From positions 434,001-498,000 of the forward strand of contig NZ_PVBN01000003.1 in the NCBI RefSeq assembly GCF_002968635.1: a stretch of DNA of 64,000 nt, given 5' to 3'. This DNA comes from Neorhizobium alkalisoli (GTDB lineage: Bacteria > Pseudomonadota > Alphaproteobacteria > Rhizobiales > Rhizobiaceae). The notes under the pieces are model-generated. The model saw only the letters and a program-made list of their open reading frames with translations, was not told the DNA's origin and searched no databases. Both the position numbers and the translations under genes were made by a program. Of this stretch, positions 54,894 to 63,481 are shown piece by piece (position 1 is the stretch's first letter; each line of letters begins with the position of its first letter).

Positions 54894-55931
54894 TTATCGA
54901 TGCTTCCTGGGTGCCGGGCCGTGACTGGCGCGCGCCGTCAGCATCGGCTGCACCAGTTTGGTGCGCGGTGGTTGACCGGGATTTTCAATGACATCCACCA
55001 GCATCGCCGCCGCCTCGCGAGCGCATTCGCGGATCGAGGCGTCGAAAGTTGTCAGGCCCGGCGGCGCATAGGCCGCAGCGGCGATATTGTCGAAGCCGAT
55101 CACCGAGAGGTCACGAGGGATCGAAAGCCCTATGCGCGAGGCCTCTTCCATAACTGTCAGCGCCAGTTCATCGAATAGACCGATGATGGCGGTGGGACGC
55201 TCCGGCGCATTGAGAAGACGATGGGCGGCCTGAATGCACGCTCCGCGATCAAAACGCGGTGTCGTCATGACATCGAGCTTTAGCGAAGGATCGCCGCATC
55301 GCGAGATTGCGCCTGCGAGGCCATCCTGGCGCAAGTGGCGGAAGGTCATCGGTTCGGAAATCGTTAAAAGGCCGAAATGCCGATGTCCCAGTTGATACAG
55401 CATGTCAAAGGCCTCGGCGAACGCTCGTGCGCCATCGGTATCAACCCAGTTGTAGGCGCGCTCGGACTCAAGCAGCCGGCCATGGGCGACGAACCGCGCG
55501 CCGCGGTCGATCAGATAGTCGACCCGTTGGTCGACCTCGGCGATGCGGGTAATGACCACGCCGTCGGCGCGACCGGAATCGACGAGATGACGCAAGACAT
55601 CGAGTTCTGACTGTCCCTGCGCAACGGTCGCCAGAATGAGATCATTGCCGCGCTCGGTCAGGCCCTCGCCCAGCCCCGTAACGAACTCCCCAAGGAAGGA
55701 GTCCACAAGCTTCGGACCCCGAACGGCGAGGGTCATTCCGACAAAGCCGGAACGGCCCGACACGAGCATGCGCCCTGCCATGCTCGGAACATAGCCAAAC
55801 TCCCGCGCCGCTTTCGCCACGCGATCACGAGTTGCCTGGGCGATCCTTTCATGCCCGGCGAGCGCCCTGGAAACGGTGGCAATCGACAGATCAAGATGGG
55901 ACGCGAGTTCCTTCAGCGTTTTCGGGCGCAA
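54894..55931 (-). CDS. LacI-family transcriptional repressor of the glycoside cluster
   Basis: This 345-residue LacI protein has the helix-turn-helix and hinge TLKELASHLDLSIATVSRALAGHERIAQATRDRVAKAAREFGYVPSMAGRML, then a sugar-binding periplasmic-like domain (GFVGMTL, VIGFDNIAAA). I start it at a TTG at 55931 (MRPKTLKEL), which has GGGAGGAG at the right distance; the ATG at 56000 would place the AAACGTTT operator inside the coding sequence and add 23 atypical residues. It probably represses both the transport operon and the plus-strand enzyme operon. Confidence 0.88.
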   Translation of the reverse strand: MRPKTLKELASHLDLSIATVSRALAGHERIAQATRDRVAKAAREFGYVPSMAGRMLVSGRSGFVGMTLAVRGPKLVDSFLGEFVTGLGEGLTERGNDLILATVAQGQSELDVLRHLVDSGRADGVVITRIAEVDQRVDYLIDRGARFVAHGRLLESERAYNWVDTDGARAFAEAFDMLYQLGHRHFGLLTISEPMTFRHLRQDGLAGAISRCGDPSLKLDVMTTPRFDRGACIQAAHRLLNAPERPTAIIGLFDELALTVMEEASRIGLSIPRDLSVIGFDNIAAAAYAPPGLTTFDASIRECAREAAAMLVDVIENPGQPPRTKLVQPMLTARASHGPAPRKHR

Positions 55932-55964
55932 ATGCTCCTCCCAAAGCACCGACCAATCAATCTG

Positions 55965-55980
55965 TGCAAACGTTTTAAAT
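55965..55980. promoter_or_regulatory. LacI-type operator upstream of lacI
   Basis: TGCAAACGTTTTAAAT differs from the site at 43752-43767 in one base. The AAACGTTT core is at 55968-55975, 37 bases before the proposed TTG start. This implies autoregulation and links the regulator to the distant enzyme operon. Confidence 0.7.
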
Positions 55981-56000
55981 CTAATCTGCAGGCATGTCAA

Positions 56001-56310
56001 TGAGCTCCGCAGGCGTGCGCACGAGATCGGATTTTATTGAACATTTTCGGCAACTCCGCCTCGCAGAAGTGCTAAACGATGGCTAGCGTGCGGATTTGAT
56101 CGACAGCAGGCCGTCCGCCGGAAATCACCTCGACCGCGTCTGCAGACCAGGCGAAGATGTAACAATCGTATCCGGCTCGCCTGCATAAGACGAGCGACGG
56201 AGGGGCGTACCACGTTCCCGCGGGGCGAGCTTATTTCCAAAACGACGGTTCGGAATGCATTATTTTTCAAGTCCGCTATAAGACGGTCGCTCGATGAATC
56301 AGGAGAAATT
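56001..56310. other. Intergenic stretch between lacI and the small plus-strand gene
   Basis: About 310 bases carrying only antisense-like frames of the neighbouring genes. It must contain the lacI promoter and the promoter of the gene at 56311. No motif beyond the LacI operator at its left edge is recognised. Confidence 0.45.
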
Positions 56311-56517
56311 ATGGAAACCGTCGAAATCAGCAGTCGCAGCGATTTTGCGCTGTGGGCGATCCAGCGCGCACAGGAGATCGTGACGACCGAGGGCGCAGCC
56401 TTTGCGATGGCCGCGCGTGATATGAACGAGGAAGTGCTGGCACAGACTGCGGCCGCACTTGGCAAGGCCATAAGCAACGCAATGCTCGAGGTTTTCGACG
56501 GGCTGACAAGTGAGTAA
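56311..56517 (+). CDS. Small hypothetical protein (68 aa)
   Basis: It has a good ribosome-binding site (AGGAGA, seven bases before the ATG). The sequence is Ala-rich and amphipathic, with no signal peptide or membrane segment; the helix AFAMAARDMNEEVLAQTAAALGKAISNAMLEVFDGL resembles a coiled or phasin-like helix. It lies between the glycoside and Has loci, on the opposite strand to both. No family recognised. Confidence 0.6.
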   Translation: METVEISSRSDFALWAIQRAQEIVTTEGAAFAMAARDMNEEVLAQTAAALGKAISNAMLEVFDGLTSE

Positions 56518-56606
56518 TTTCCCGGAACGGGGGTTCTCAGAGGGCTGACCCGAAACCGCGCGTAGATCGGTCGACTTCTGCGTTTCGCAGCAGGCCCCGC
56601 TTTCAA

Positions 56607-57920
56607 TCACTCTTCCAGAAAAGCATGACTGATCTGGTCGGAAAGCGGTTTCACGAAATATGAAAGCGCGGTCCGCTCGCCTGTCTGGATCAGAGCCTCG
56701 GCTGGCATGCCCGGAACCAGCCTGAGGTCGCCAAGCTTTTGCAATTCCTCAACCGGAACCGACAGTCTTAAGAGATAATAGGACAGCCCCGACCTTTGAT
56801 CCGTTGTAAGATCGGCGGCGATACGAATTACATCGGCGTTGAGTTCCGGCGTTGTGCGCAGGTTGAAGGCCGACATACGCAATACGGCCTTTTGGCCAAG
56901 ATGGATTTGGTCGATGTCTTTCGGCAGGACTTGCACGTCAAGCGCCAAGTCCTCACCCTCCGGAACGATCAGCATGATGGTGTCGGCAGGCGTGATGACC
57001 CCACCGACGGTATGCACGGAGAGTTGGTGCACGATACCGGACTGCGGAGCGATGATATCGATGCGTTTCAATTCGTCCTCGGCCACGACCTTGCGCTCGA
57101 TATACTCGCCAAGCTGCGCCTGCACCTCCCTCAGCTCCCGGCCGACCTCCGTCCTCAGATCCTGATCAATCTGTAGAATCTGCAGTTTCGTCTCGGAGAT
57201 GCGGCCGGCGGCCTGCGCCTGAAAGGCGATCTTCTCCCCGCGCTCGCCACCGAACGTGGCGACCTGCGTCTTCAGCGCATTCAATCGCTGATCCGAAACG
57301 ATGCCCTGCTCACGCAAGCCGGAAAGCGCTGCAATCTCCCTGTCCAGCACCTCGATGCCCTGTTTGAAAGCGATCTCCTGCGCCCCCAGACCTCTGATCT
57401 CGTGCTCGAACTGGGCGATTCTCTCACGAAGCTGCGCCTTGCGCCCATCTCGCGATTCTTTGCGAAACTCGAACAGCCGAGTTTCGCTGTTGATGGCCGA
57501 CGCGACGTCAGGATCTCCTTGGCGGGCTAACAACCAGGCGGGGAAAACCATCTCCTCGCGGTCATCACGCTCCGCCTCCAACCTGGCCAAGCGAGCCGAC
57601 AGCTCATCGATGCGCCGCGTGACGACGGCGAGACTGGCTCTTGTTTGGGTCGCGTCCAGCCGCATCACGATGTCACCTGCCTTCACCTCATCGCCTTCGC
57701 GGACGCGGATTTCCCCGACCACACCTCCGGTCGGATGCTGGACTTTCTTGACATAGGAATCGACCACGAAATGCCCCGACGCCACGACCGCGCCAGCGAG
57801 GTTCGTTACTGTAGCCCAAGCGCCGGCGCCGCCCACCAGCGCAAAGCTTGCGAACAAGCCCACCAGCAAATGAAGCCGAACAGAGCGGGAAATGCCGCTG
57901 TCGTCGTCAATATTTGGCAT
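56607..57920 (-). CDS. Type I secretion membrane-fusion protein, HasE/PrtE (HlyD) family
   Basis: This protein of about 437 residues starts at the ATG at 57920 (MPNIDDD), just after GGAGGCGG and overlapping the upstream ATPase gene by 14 bases. It has one N-terminal membrane helix (LHLLVGLFASFALVGGAGA), the lipoyl-like HPTGGVVGEIRVREGDEVKAGDIVMRLD, a long coiled-coil region, and the family C-terminus (IAPQSGIVHQL, VPEG, LRMSAFN). It bridges the ATPase to a TolC-type outer channel, not encoded in this window. Confidence 0.9.
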   Translation of the reverse strand: MPNIDDDSGISRSVRLHLLVGLFASFALVGGAGAWATVTNLAGAVVASGHFVVDSYVKKVQHPTGGVVGEIRVREGDEVKAGDIVMRLDATQTRASLAVVTRRIDELSARLARLEAERDDREEMVFPAWLLARQGDPDVASAINSETRLFEFRKESRDGRKAQLRERIAQFEHEIRGLGAQEIAFKQGIEVLDREIAALSGLREQGIVSDQRLNALKTQVATFGGERGEKIAFQAQAAGRISETKLQILQIDQDLRTEVGRELREVQAQLGEYIERKVVAEDELKRIDIIAPQSGIVHQLSVHTVGGVITPADTIMLIVPEGEDLALDVQVLPKDIDQIHLGQKAVLRMSAFNLRTTPELNADVIRIAADLTTDQRSGLSYYLLRLSVPVEELQKLGDLRLVPGMPAEALIQTGERTALSYFVKPLSDQISHAFLEE

Positions 57921-59775
57921 CCGCCTCCTCCGCACTGTTTTCATTCCCGGTCGTAGCATCGTCATTGCCAGCCTGTTTCTGATTTGCGACGACACGCAGC
58001 GGCACGACGCCCTGCCCTGTGACGGAGAAACCCTGAGGGACGACCGCGGGTTGCGGCTCAGGCTTGAGAATCTTGGCTAGCACCTGATCGCGTGGCCCGA
58101 AGGCTTTCATCTGGCCGCCATCCATCATCAGAACCATATCGCAGGCCGCGATTGCGCTCGGACGGTGGGCGACGATGACGGCGATGCCCCCGCGTTCACG
58201 TACCGACGCGATTGCTTTCACAACCGCAATTTCCCCGTCCGTGTCGAGGTTGGCATTCGGCTCGTCCAGCACCACCAGGAACGGGTTTCCGTAAAGCGCC
58301 CTCGCCAGGCCGATCCGCTGGCGCTGACCGGCCGACAGCGCTGACCCGCCTTCGCCTATCTGCGTTTCATACCCCTGCTCGAAGCGCAGGATGAGTTCAT
58401 GTGCCCCTGCCGTCTGCGCGGCTTCGACGATCGCTTGCGGATCGGCGTTTTCGTCGAAACGGGCGATGTTCTCTGCAATCGTCCCTTCAAAAAGCTCGAC
58501 GCCCTGAGGCAGATAGCCGATGTGGCATCCGAGGATCTCCCGGTCCCACTGATCGAGGCTGGCGCCATCGATGCGCACCTTACCGGCGGCCGGAAGCCAG
58601 GCGCCAACCAAGATACGCGAGAGAGTCGACTTTCCGGACCCGGAAGGCCCGATGATGCCGAGCGCACTGCCGGCGCGGATCGCAAACTGGACGCCGGTTA
58701 CCGACGGCTTTTTCTCTCCCGGCGGAACAATTGCGACATTTTCCACGCGCAACTCCCGTTCAGGAACCGGGAGTTCCATAACCGACACTTCGGCAGGCAT
58801 CTTCGCCAGCAGTGCATCGAGACGCGCGGAACTCTGCCGCGCCATCAGGAAGGGCTTCCAGCTCGAAATCGCCAGATCGACCGGCGCGAGCGCCCGTCCC
58901 ATCATGATCGAGCTTGCAATCATCACGCCGGCGCTCACCTCCTGCCGGATGACGAGCCATGCGCCCACTCCCAGCATGGCGGATTGAATTACCAGGCGCA
59001 TCGACCTTGATATCCCTCCGAGCGTCCCGGCAACGTCGCCCGCGCGACGGTTGGCGCCGAGATAGGCGGAATTGGACTTTTCCCAACGATTGGCGATCCG
59101 CCTGCCAAGCCCCATGGCGTGAATAACCTCGGCATTACGACGCGCAGCTTCCATCAAGGCATTGCGGCTGATGTTGTGCTGCACCGTCTCGCGCGCCGGC
59201 TTCTGCGAGAGAGCGTTGGTGACCAGCGTCAGGGTTATCAAAACCAGCGCTCCGATCAGCGCGGTGGTGCCGATCCAGACATGAAACAGGAAGCATATGC
59301 CGAGATAAAGCGGCATCCACGGCAGGTCAAAAAAAGCAGTCGGAGCCTGGCTCTGCAAGAAGCCGCGGGCATTGTCGAGGTCCCGCAAGGGCTGCAGGCC
59401 GTCGCCCGGCATACGCGTCAATAGCGGAAGCCGAATTATGGCACCGTGGACCCGCCCCGAAAGCCTCCTGTCAAAGCTTTCGCCGATACGCAGCAACACA
59501 CGGGCGCGGACGACATCAAGCAGGCACTGGATTGCGAACAGCCCCGCCGTAAGAATGGCGAGACCGATCAATGTCGGAAGGCTGCCGCTCGTGAGGACAC
59601 GGTCGTAGACTTGCAGCATGAACAACGGCGAGGTCAGCGCCAGCAAGTTTACAACGCCGCTGATCAAGGCTATCCCGAGGATTGCCAGTCTGGAGGCCGG
59701 GACGACCGCCGCAGCTTTATGCTGCGGCGGCGTCTGTTGGGAAAATCCGAACAAGTTTCGTTTCCGTGGGTTCAA
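57907..59775 (-). CDS. Type I secretion ABC exporter, HasD/PrtD family
   Basis: This 622-residue half-transporter has membrane segments in about residues 28-300 (AILGIALISGVVNLLALTSPLFMLQVYDRVL) and a nucleotide-binding domain with [24 protein letters not shown] and LVVLDEPNANLD. There is no N-terminal C39 peptidase, fitting export of RTX/HasA substrates with uncleaved C-terminal signals. It starts at a TTG overlapping the hemophore stop (TTGA), without a clear ribosome-binding site, so translation coupling is likely. Confidence 0.91.
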   Translation of the reverse strand: MNPRKRNLFGFSQQTPPQHKAAAVVPASRLAILGIALISGVVNLLALTSPLFMLQVYDRVLTSGSLPTLIGLAILTAGLFAIQCLLDVVRARVLLRIGESFDRRLSGRVHGAIIRLPLLTRMPGDGLQPLRDLDNARGFLQSQAPTAFFDLPWMPLYLGICFLFHVWIGTTALIGALVLITLTLVTNALSQKPARETVQHNISRNALMEAARRNAEVIHAMGLGRRIANRWEKSNSAYLGANRRAGDVAGTLGGISRSMRLVIQSAMLGVGAWLVIRQEVSAGVMIASSIMMGRALAPVDLAISSWKPFLMARQSSARLDALLAKMPAEVSVMELPVPERELRVENVAIVPPGEKKPSVTGVQFAIRAGSALGIIGPSGSGKSTLSRILVGAWLPAAGKVRIDGASLDQWDREILGCHIGYLPQGVELFEGTIAENIARFDENADPQAIVEAAQTAGAHELILRFEQGYETQIGEGGSALSAGQRQRIGLARALYGNPFLVVLDEPNANLDTDGEIAVVKAIASVRERGGIAVIVAHRPSAIAACDMVLMMDGGQMKAFGPRDQVLAKILKPEPQPAVVPQGFSVTGQGVVPLRVVANQKQAGNDDATTGNENSAEEADAKY

Positions 59776-60557
59776 GCGACGAATTCGAAGTTGCCGGCAA
59801 CCAGATTGGTCTTGGTAACGTTGGCGAGCGTGATGTCGCCCAGCGAACCAAGATTGATCACGGTATTCGCACCGACCTGCGACGCGGCCGCATATACCTC
59901 CGCGAAGGTATCGAATGCGGTGCTCTGAAGGGCGAAGCGAAGGAAGTCTCCAGTCGCGCCGGCGGTGAAGCCCGTGACGGTGTCATGGCCGATGGTCGTG
60001 GAAAGAGCTCCGTCGATATCGCGGTCGAACACGAAGCGGTCACGGCCTGCGCCACCGTTCAAGGCATCGTTGCCATCGAAACTGTAGAATGTATCGGCAG
60101 CCGCGGTGCCGTTCTGCACCGTTCCGACCTCGCCGAAATAGTCGTATAGGCCAGGCTGCGCAGTGCCGCTTGCCGCGGTGACGCCCGTAAAGCTGCCGCC
60201 ATGCGAGAGTGAGTAGATCGCACCATTGAGCGTGGCGTTCGGGGCGTCACCAATCTGCACGGTAAGACCGGCGGTCGCCAGGCTGTAGCCCGTCAGCGCG
60301 GAGCCGTTGAGGTCGGTACCGAACTGGAGGTTGTTCACCGTGCCGGTGAAGCCGCCTGGCGGAACGTAGGCGAAGTTGCCATTCATGATGACGCCGGTAT
60401 TGGTCGTACCGGCGGTGTTTCCAGCAGCCCATTGAGTGGCCGCTGCCGCGCTGGGGCTAAAGTCGCCGTTGCCGTTGTAACCGAAATTGGCTGTCCAATT
60501 GTTGAAATATCCGACCAAATCGCGATTGGCCAACGTCAGGTTGATAGTCGCAACCAT
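59772..60557 (-). CDS. HasA-like hemophore with a C-terminal RTX/serralysin-type domain
   Basis: This 261-residue protein lacks an N-terminal signal. Residues 1-150 align by eye with HasA: YFNNWTANFG matches the HasA start, and GNFAYVPPG (Y64) lines up with the haem-ligand Tyr of HasA. The loop that carries the His ligand in Serratia HasA has no His here. From about 160 on there is an RTX-type repeat (FDGNDALNGGAGRDRFVFD, 160-178) and a serralysin-like C-terminus ending NFEFVA, a typical type I secretion tail. Known HasA proteins are about 190-210 residues and lack the repeat. It is upstream of the HasD/HasE-like genes and downstream of a HasR-like receptor. Confidence 0.82.
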   Translation of the reverse strand: MVATINLTLANRDLVGYFNNWTANFGYNGNGDFSPSAAAATQWAAGNTAGTTNTGVIMNGNFAYVPPGGFTGTVNNLQFGTDLNGSALTGYSLATAGLTVQIGDAPNATLNGAIYSLSHGGSFTGVTAASGTAQPGLYDYFGEVGTVQNGTAAADTFYSFDGNDALNGGAGRDRFVFDRDIDGALSTTIGHDTVTGFTAGATGDFLRFALQSTAFDTFAEVYAAASQVGANTVINLGSLGDITLANVTKTNLVAGNFEFVA

Positions 60558-60647
60558 TGTTCATCTCCTTGGTTTTACTATTGTCCGCCGTTCTGGCGAA
60601 CCTCGTTTTCACGGCGACATCGCCGCGAATGGCTCGTTTGCGCCGCG

Positions 60648-63356
60648 TCAGAACTTCATTTTCAGGGAGGCCGTAAATGTTCGACCGGGCGCCGGATAGG
60701 ATTGAATGCCGAGCGACGGGACGTAACGCTCGTCCGTCAGGTTTGCGACGCCGAAGCGTAGCTTGGCTTCTGGAGTTATGTCGAACGAACCATAGAGGTC
60801 GTAGGTCGTATAAGCTTCGTTCGTGTAACCGCTGAGCTGGCCGAACCCGGTTTCGGTTTCGCTGACATAGTTCACCCGCACACCGAGCATGAGCCGCTCG
60901 TCGAAGAGGCGCGTGCCGGCATCGATCGTGAACTTCTGCTCGGGCGGAAGATAGAGAATGGTCGGACGCGGCGTGTTGCCGGATCCTCCGTCCGGCCCAT
61001 CCATCGCATAGGTGTCCGCCCAGTCCGTCTCAATATTGGTGTAGGAACCGCCAATATAGACATAGCCAAGATCGTAGCTTGCCTCGATCTCGACGCCGCT
61101 CATTTTCGTCGTGCCTTCGAGGTTGACGCTGCTCGTATAATACCTTCCTGCAGGCTCGAAATATCGGTAACCCATCGAGATGTAGTTCTCGATGTTTCTC
61201 CGGAAGTAGACCGCCTTCATGCGGAAGGAATCGTCGGCCGTGAACATGGCATTTTGCGAGATATTGACGCCGAGCTCCCAGGTTTCGCCCTTTTCAGGTT
61301 CGAGGTCGGGATTGGGCGTATTCTCGAATGGCAGTCCTGGATGCCCGCCCGCCACCAGTGCTTCGAAAACGGCCGGTGGTCGATAGCTGCGCGAATAACT
61401 GACGAACGGCTGAAGCCATTCGAAAGGCTTTACAGCAATGGTCGCCGAGGGAAGCCAGGCGCCACCGGACTTGTCCACGTCGACCGGGAAGGCGTCATAG
61501 ACCGTTTCCGACCCACCGGGATTTTCCCAAACATCGCAGCTAGGCGGCGCAAATTCCCGATCGGGGCCGGGTTCCGTGTAGATGTTGCCGTCATAGCCAA
61601 ACCAGAGTCCGTTCGGATCCGGCGTGCCGTCGCCATCAATGTCGGACCATTGCTGGCAGTTGCTGGGCGGTGTCACAACCGTTCGCTGGTTATGCACGAC
61701 TGTCGAGCCCCACAGTCGGTAATAGTCATACCGCAGGCCACCGGTCAGCGTCAGCCAGTCGTTGTGCTCCAGCGTGGCGCTGGCAAACCCGCTCGCCATC
61801 AAGCGTTTTCCCGGCGGATTGGCTCCTCGCAAACCCCAGCCCGGGTCGTAACCCGGATCGGATGCGGGCGGTGTCAAGCTTCTCGTATCGCCGGTATCCT
61901 GGTAGGCCTCAGCACCGTAGTGCAGCGCCAGATCGCCAATGGGCAAGGTAAAACGGCTGGTATTCTCAAGGCTGCCACCGAGGCTTTTCAGACCATAGGA
62001 GTAGTCGTCAGTCGTGCCGGTGCCGTAGTCGCGCTTCTCGTCGTTGACGGTGTCGTTATACCAGAGGCGGGCCTTTGCATCGATCAGTTCGGACTCGGGA
62101 TCGTAGGTGAAGGTCGCCGTCAGCGTGTCGTTGAAATAGTCCTGCTCGTTCGTCCTTAGGCCGCTGACGATGCCGTTATAACCGCCGGTCGCTCCGGTTG
62201 CTTTGTAGTGCATCCAGGAGCCAACGAAGTTGAGATCGTCGGTGATGTCCCATTCCGCCTTGAGCAGCGTGTTGAGTATCTCGCGGCGCGAAAAGATCAC
62301 GTCGTCGTCGACCACGGTCAGGTCCGGCAGGGTCAGATCTTCTCCTCCGTGAGTGCCGATCTTGTAATCGCCGATATTGCGCGTCGCGATGCCACCAAGG
62401 ATGGAAAATGTATCGGACAAGCGCACCGCACCGATGGCAGAGCCGGCGAAATTGTAATTGTTCGTACCGGTGCCAGCCTCGACTTCAGCACCGTAGTCCT
62501 TGCCCGCCTCGATAATGTCGTCCACGCCGACGGAGCGAAAATCCACGAGGCCACCGAGCGATCCGGCGCCGCCGACGCCCCTCACCGCCCCCTTCTCCAC
62601 CTCGATCGCGCGGATAAAGGCCGTATCGACGAAAGTCTGCTGATAGCCGCCATGGCCGGATCGCTGAAAATTCTGCCGGGCACCGTCGATGCTGGTCGTC
62701 ACGCGACCCATATCCTGGAGGCCGCGCACATTGACTGAGATTCCGGGTTTCTGACCTTCCGCCCGGTTGGTGATGACCCCCGCCACCGAGTCCAGCGTAT
62801 CGGCGGCGCTACGCGTCGCGGGATTGTTCTGGATCGCCTCACGCGACACCACGCTGACGCTGGACGGCTCTTTGTAGACCCAATCCGGCGTGCCTTGATA
62901 ACCCGGCCCTGTATTGGCGTTCCGTCCCGTCTTGAGGACGATCGGCCGCAACGTCGTCTCATTGGCGGCACCCTGGGCGCCTTCCGAATTAAGGATCGCT
63001 TCCCCCGACTGACCAAATCGGTAGGTGACGCCGGTCTCTTCCAGCATGAGCCGCAGCGCTTCATTCGGCGGGTAGCTGCCGCGCACCGCATTGGTTCTGA
63101 CATTGGAACCCACACTTGCGGGCAAACTCACCTGGAGACCCGTCTGCCGGTTGAAGGCACTGATTGCACTTGAGACCGGAAGAGCTGGAATATTGAAAGC
63201 CCTTGCCTGAGGCGTTCGCGCGCCTTGCGAAGCTACGGCTTGCTGCGCGTGAGCGTGGCCGGCCCCGACAATCTGCAGCATCGCAAGCGCCGTCGTCGCC
63301 CAAAACCCCATAACGATGCGATCTCTGCGCATCGAACTCGATACCAAACCCGTCAT
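60648..63356 (-). CDS. TonB-dependent haem/hemophore receptor and signal transducer (HasR type)
   Basis: This 902-residue outer-membrane protein has a signal peptide (to HAHAQ), an STN signalling domain (about 52-118, FNIPALPVSSAISAFNRQTGL), a plug (VNVRGLQDMGRVTTSIDGARQNFQRSGHGG) and a 22-strand-type barrel. It has the haem-receptor region YRPPAVFEALVAGG...NPDLEPEKGETWELG and ends in Phe (TASLKMKF). The STN domain indicates a FecR/sigma signalling branch, matching the FecR-like gene upstream. It is 90 bases before the hemophore gene. Confidence 0.9.
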   Translation of the reverse strand: MTGLVSSSMRRDRIVMGFWATTALAMLQIVGAGHAHAQQAVASQGARTPQARAFNIPALPVSSAISAFNRQTGLQVSLPASVGSNVRTNAVRGSYPPNEALRLMLEETGVTYRFGQSGEAILNSEGAQGAANETTLRPIVLKTGRNANTGPGYQGTPDWVYKEPSSVSVVSREAIQNNPATRSAADTLDSVAGVITNRAEGQKPGISVNVRGLQDMGRVTTSIDGARQNFQRSGHGGYQQTFVDTAFIRAIEVEKGAVRGVGGAGSLGGLVDFRSVGVDDIIEAGKDYGAEVEAGTGTNNYNFAGSAIGAVRLSDTFSILGGIATRNIGDYKIGTHGGEDLTLPDLTVVDDDVIFSRREILNTLLKAEWDITDDLNFVGSWMHYKATGATGGYNGIVSGLRTNEQDYFNDTLTATFTYDPESELIDAKARLWYNDTVNDEKRDYGTGTTDDYSYGLKSLGGSLENTSRFTLPIGDLALHYGAEAYQDTGDTRSLTPPASDPGYDPGWGLRGANPPGKRLMASGFASATLEHNDWLTLTGGLRYDYYRLWGSTVVHNQRTVVTPPSNCQQWSDIDGDGTPDPNGLWFGYDGNIYTEPGPDREFAPPSCDVWENPGGSETVYDAFPVDVDKSGGAWLPSATIAVKPFEWLQPFVSYSRSYRPPAVFEALVAGGHPGLPFENTPNPDLEPEKGETWELGVNISQNAMFTADDSFRMKAVYFRRNIENYISMGYRYFEPAGRYYTSSVNLEGTTKMSGVEIEASYDLGYVYIGGSYTNIETDWADTYAMDGPDGGSGNTPRPTILYLPPEQKFTIDAGTRLFDERLMLGVRVNYVSETETGFGQLSGYTNEAYTTYDLYGSFDITPEAKLRFGVANLTDERYVPSLGIQSYPAPGRTFTASLKMKF

Positions 63357-63407
63357 CCTGCCCCTGTCTCTTCAAAGTCTCGCCCGCCCCATCGGACGCT
63401 CGAAATC

Positions 63408-63434
63408 TAGACAAATTGGCTCAGGATATTTTCC
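63408..63434 (-). promoter_or_regulatory. Candidate FecI-type ECF promoter of the receptor gene
   Basis: On the minus strand GGAAAA (63434-63429) is followed after 15 bases by TGTCTA (63413-63408), ending 51 bases before the receptor start. This resembles the GGAAAT / CGTCT pattern of iron-starvation sigma factors, with imperfect -10. Treat as tentative. Confidence 0.35.
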
Positions 63435-63481
63435 GGAAATTGAACTCAAAAATTCAAAAAATCTTGTTGCTCGCGAAAAGT

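Noticed and set aside
56034..56606. Minus-strand open frame of 190 codons
   Set aside because: Covers the antisense of the small plus-strand gene, has no ribosome-binding site and low-complexity Arg/Ser composition.
60613..60626. Small hairpin CGGCGA-CA-TCGCCG between the receptor and hemophore genes
   Set aside because: Two-base loop and no T-tract; too weak to call a terminator, and the hemophore gene has its own ribosome-binding site.
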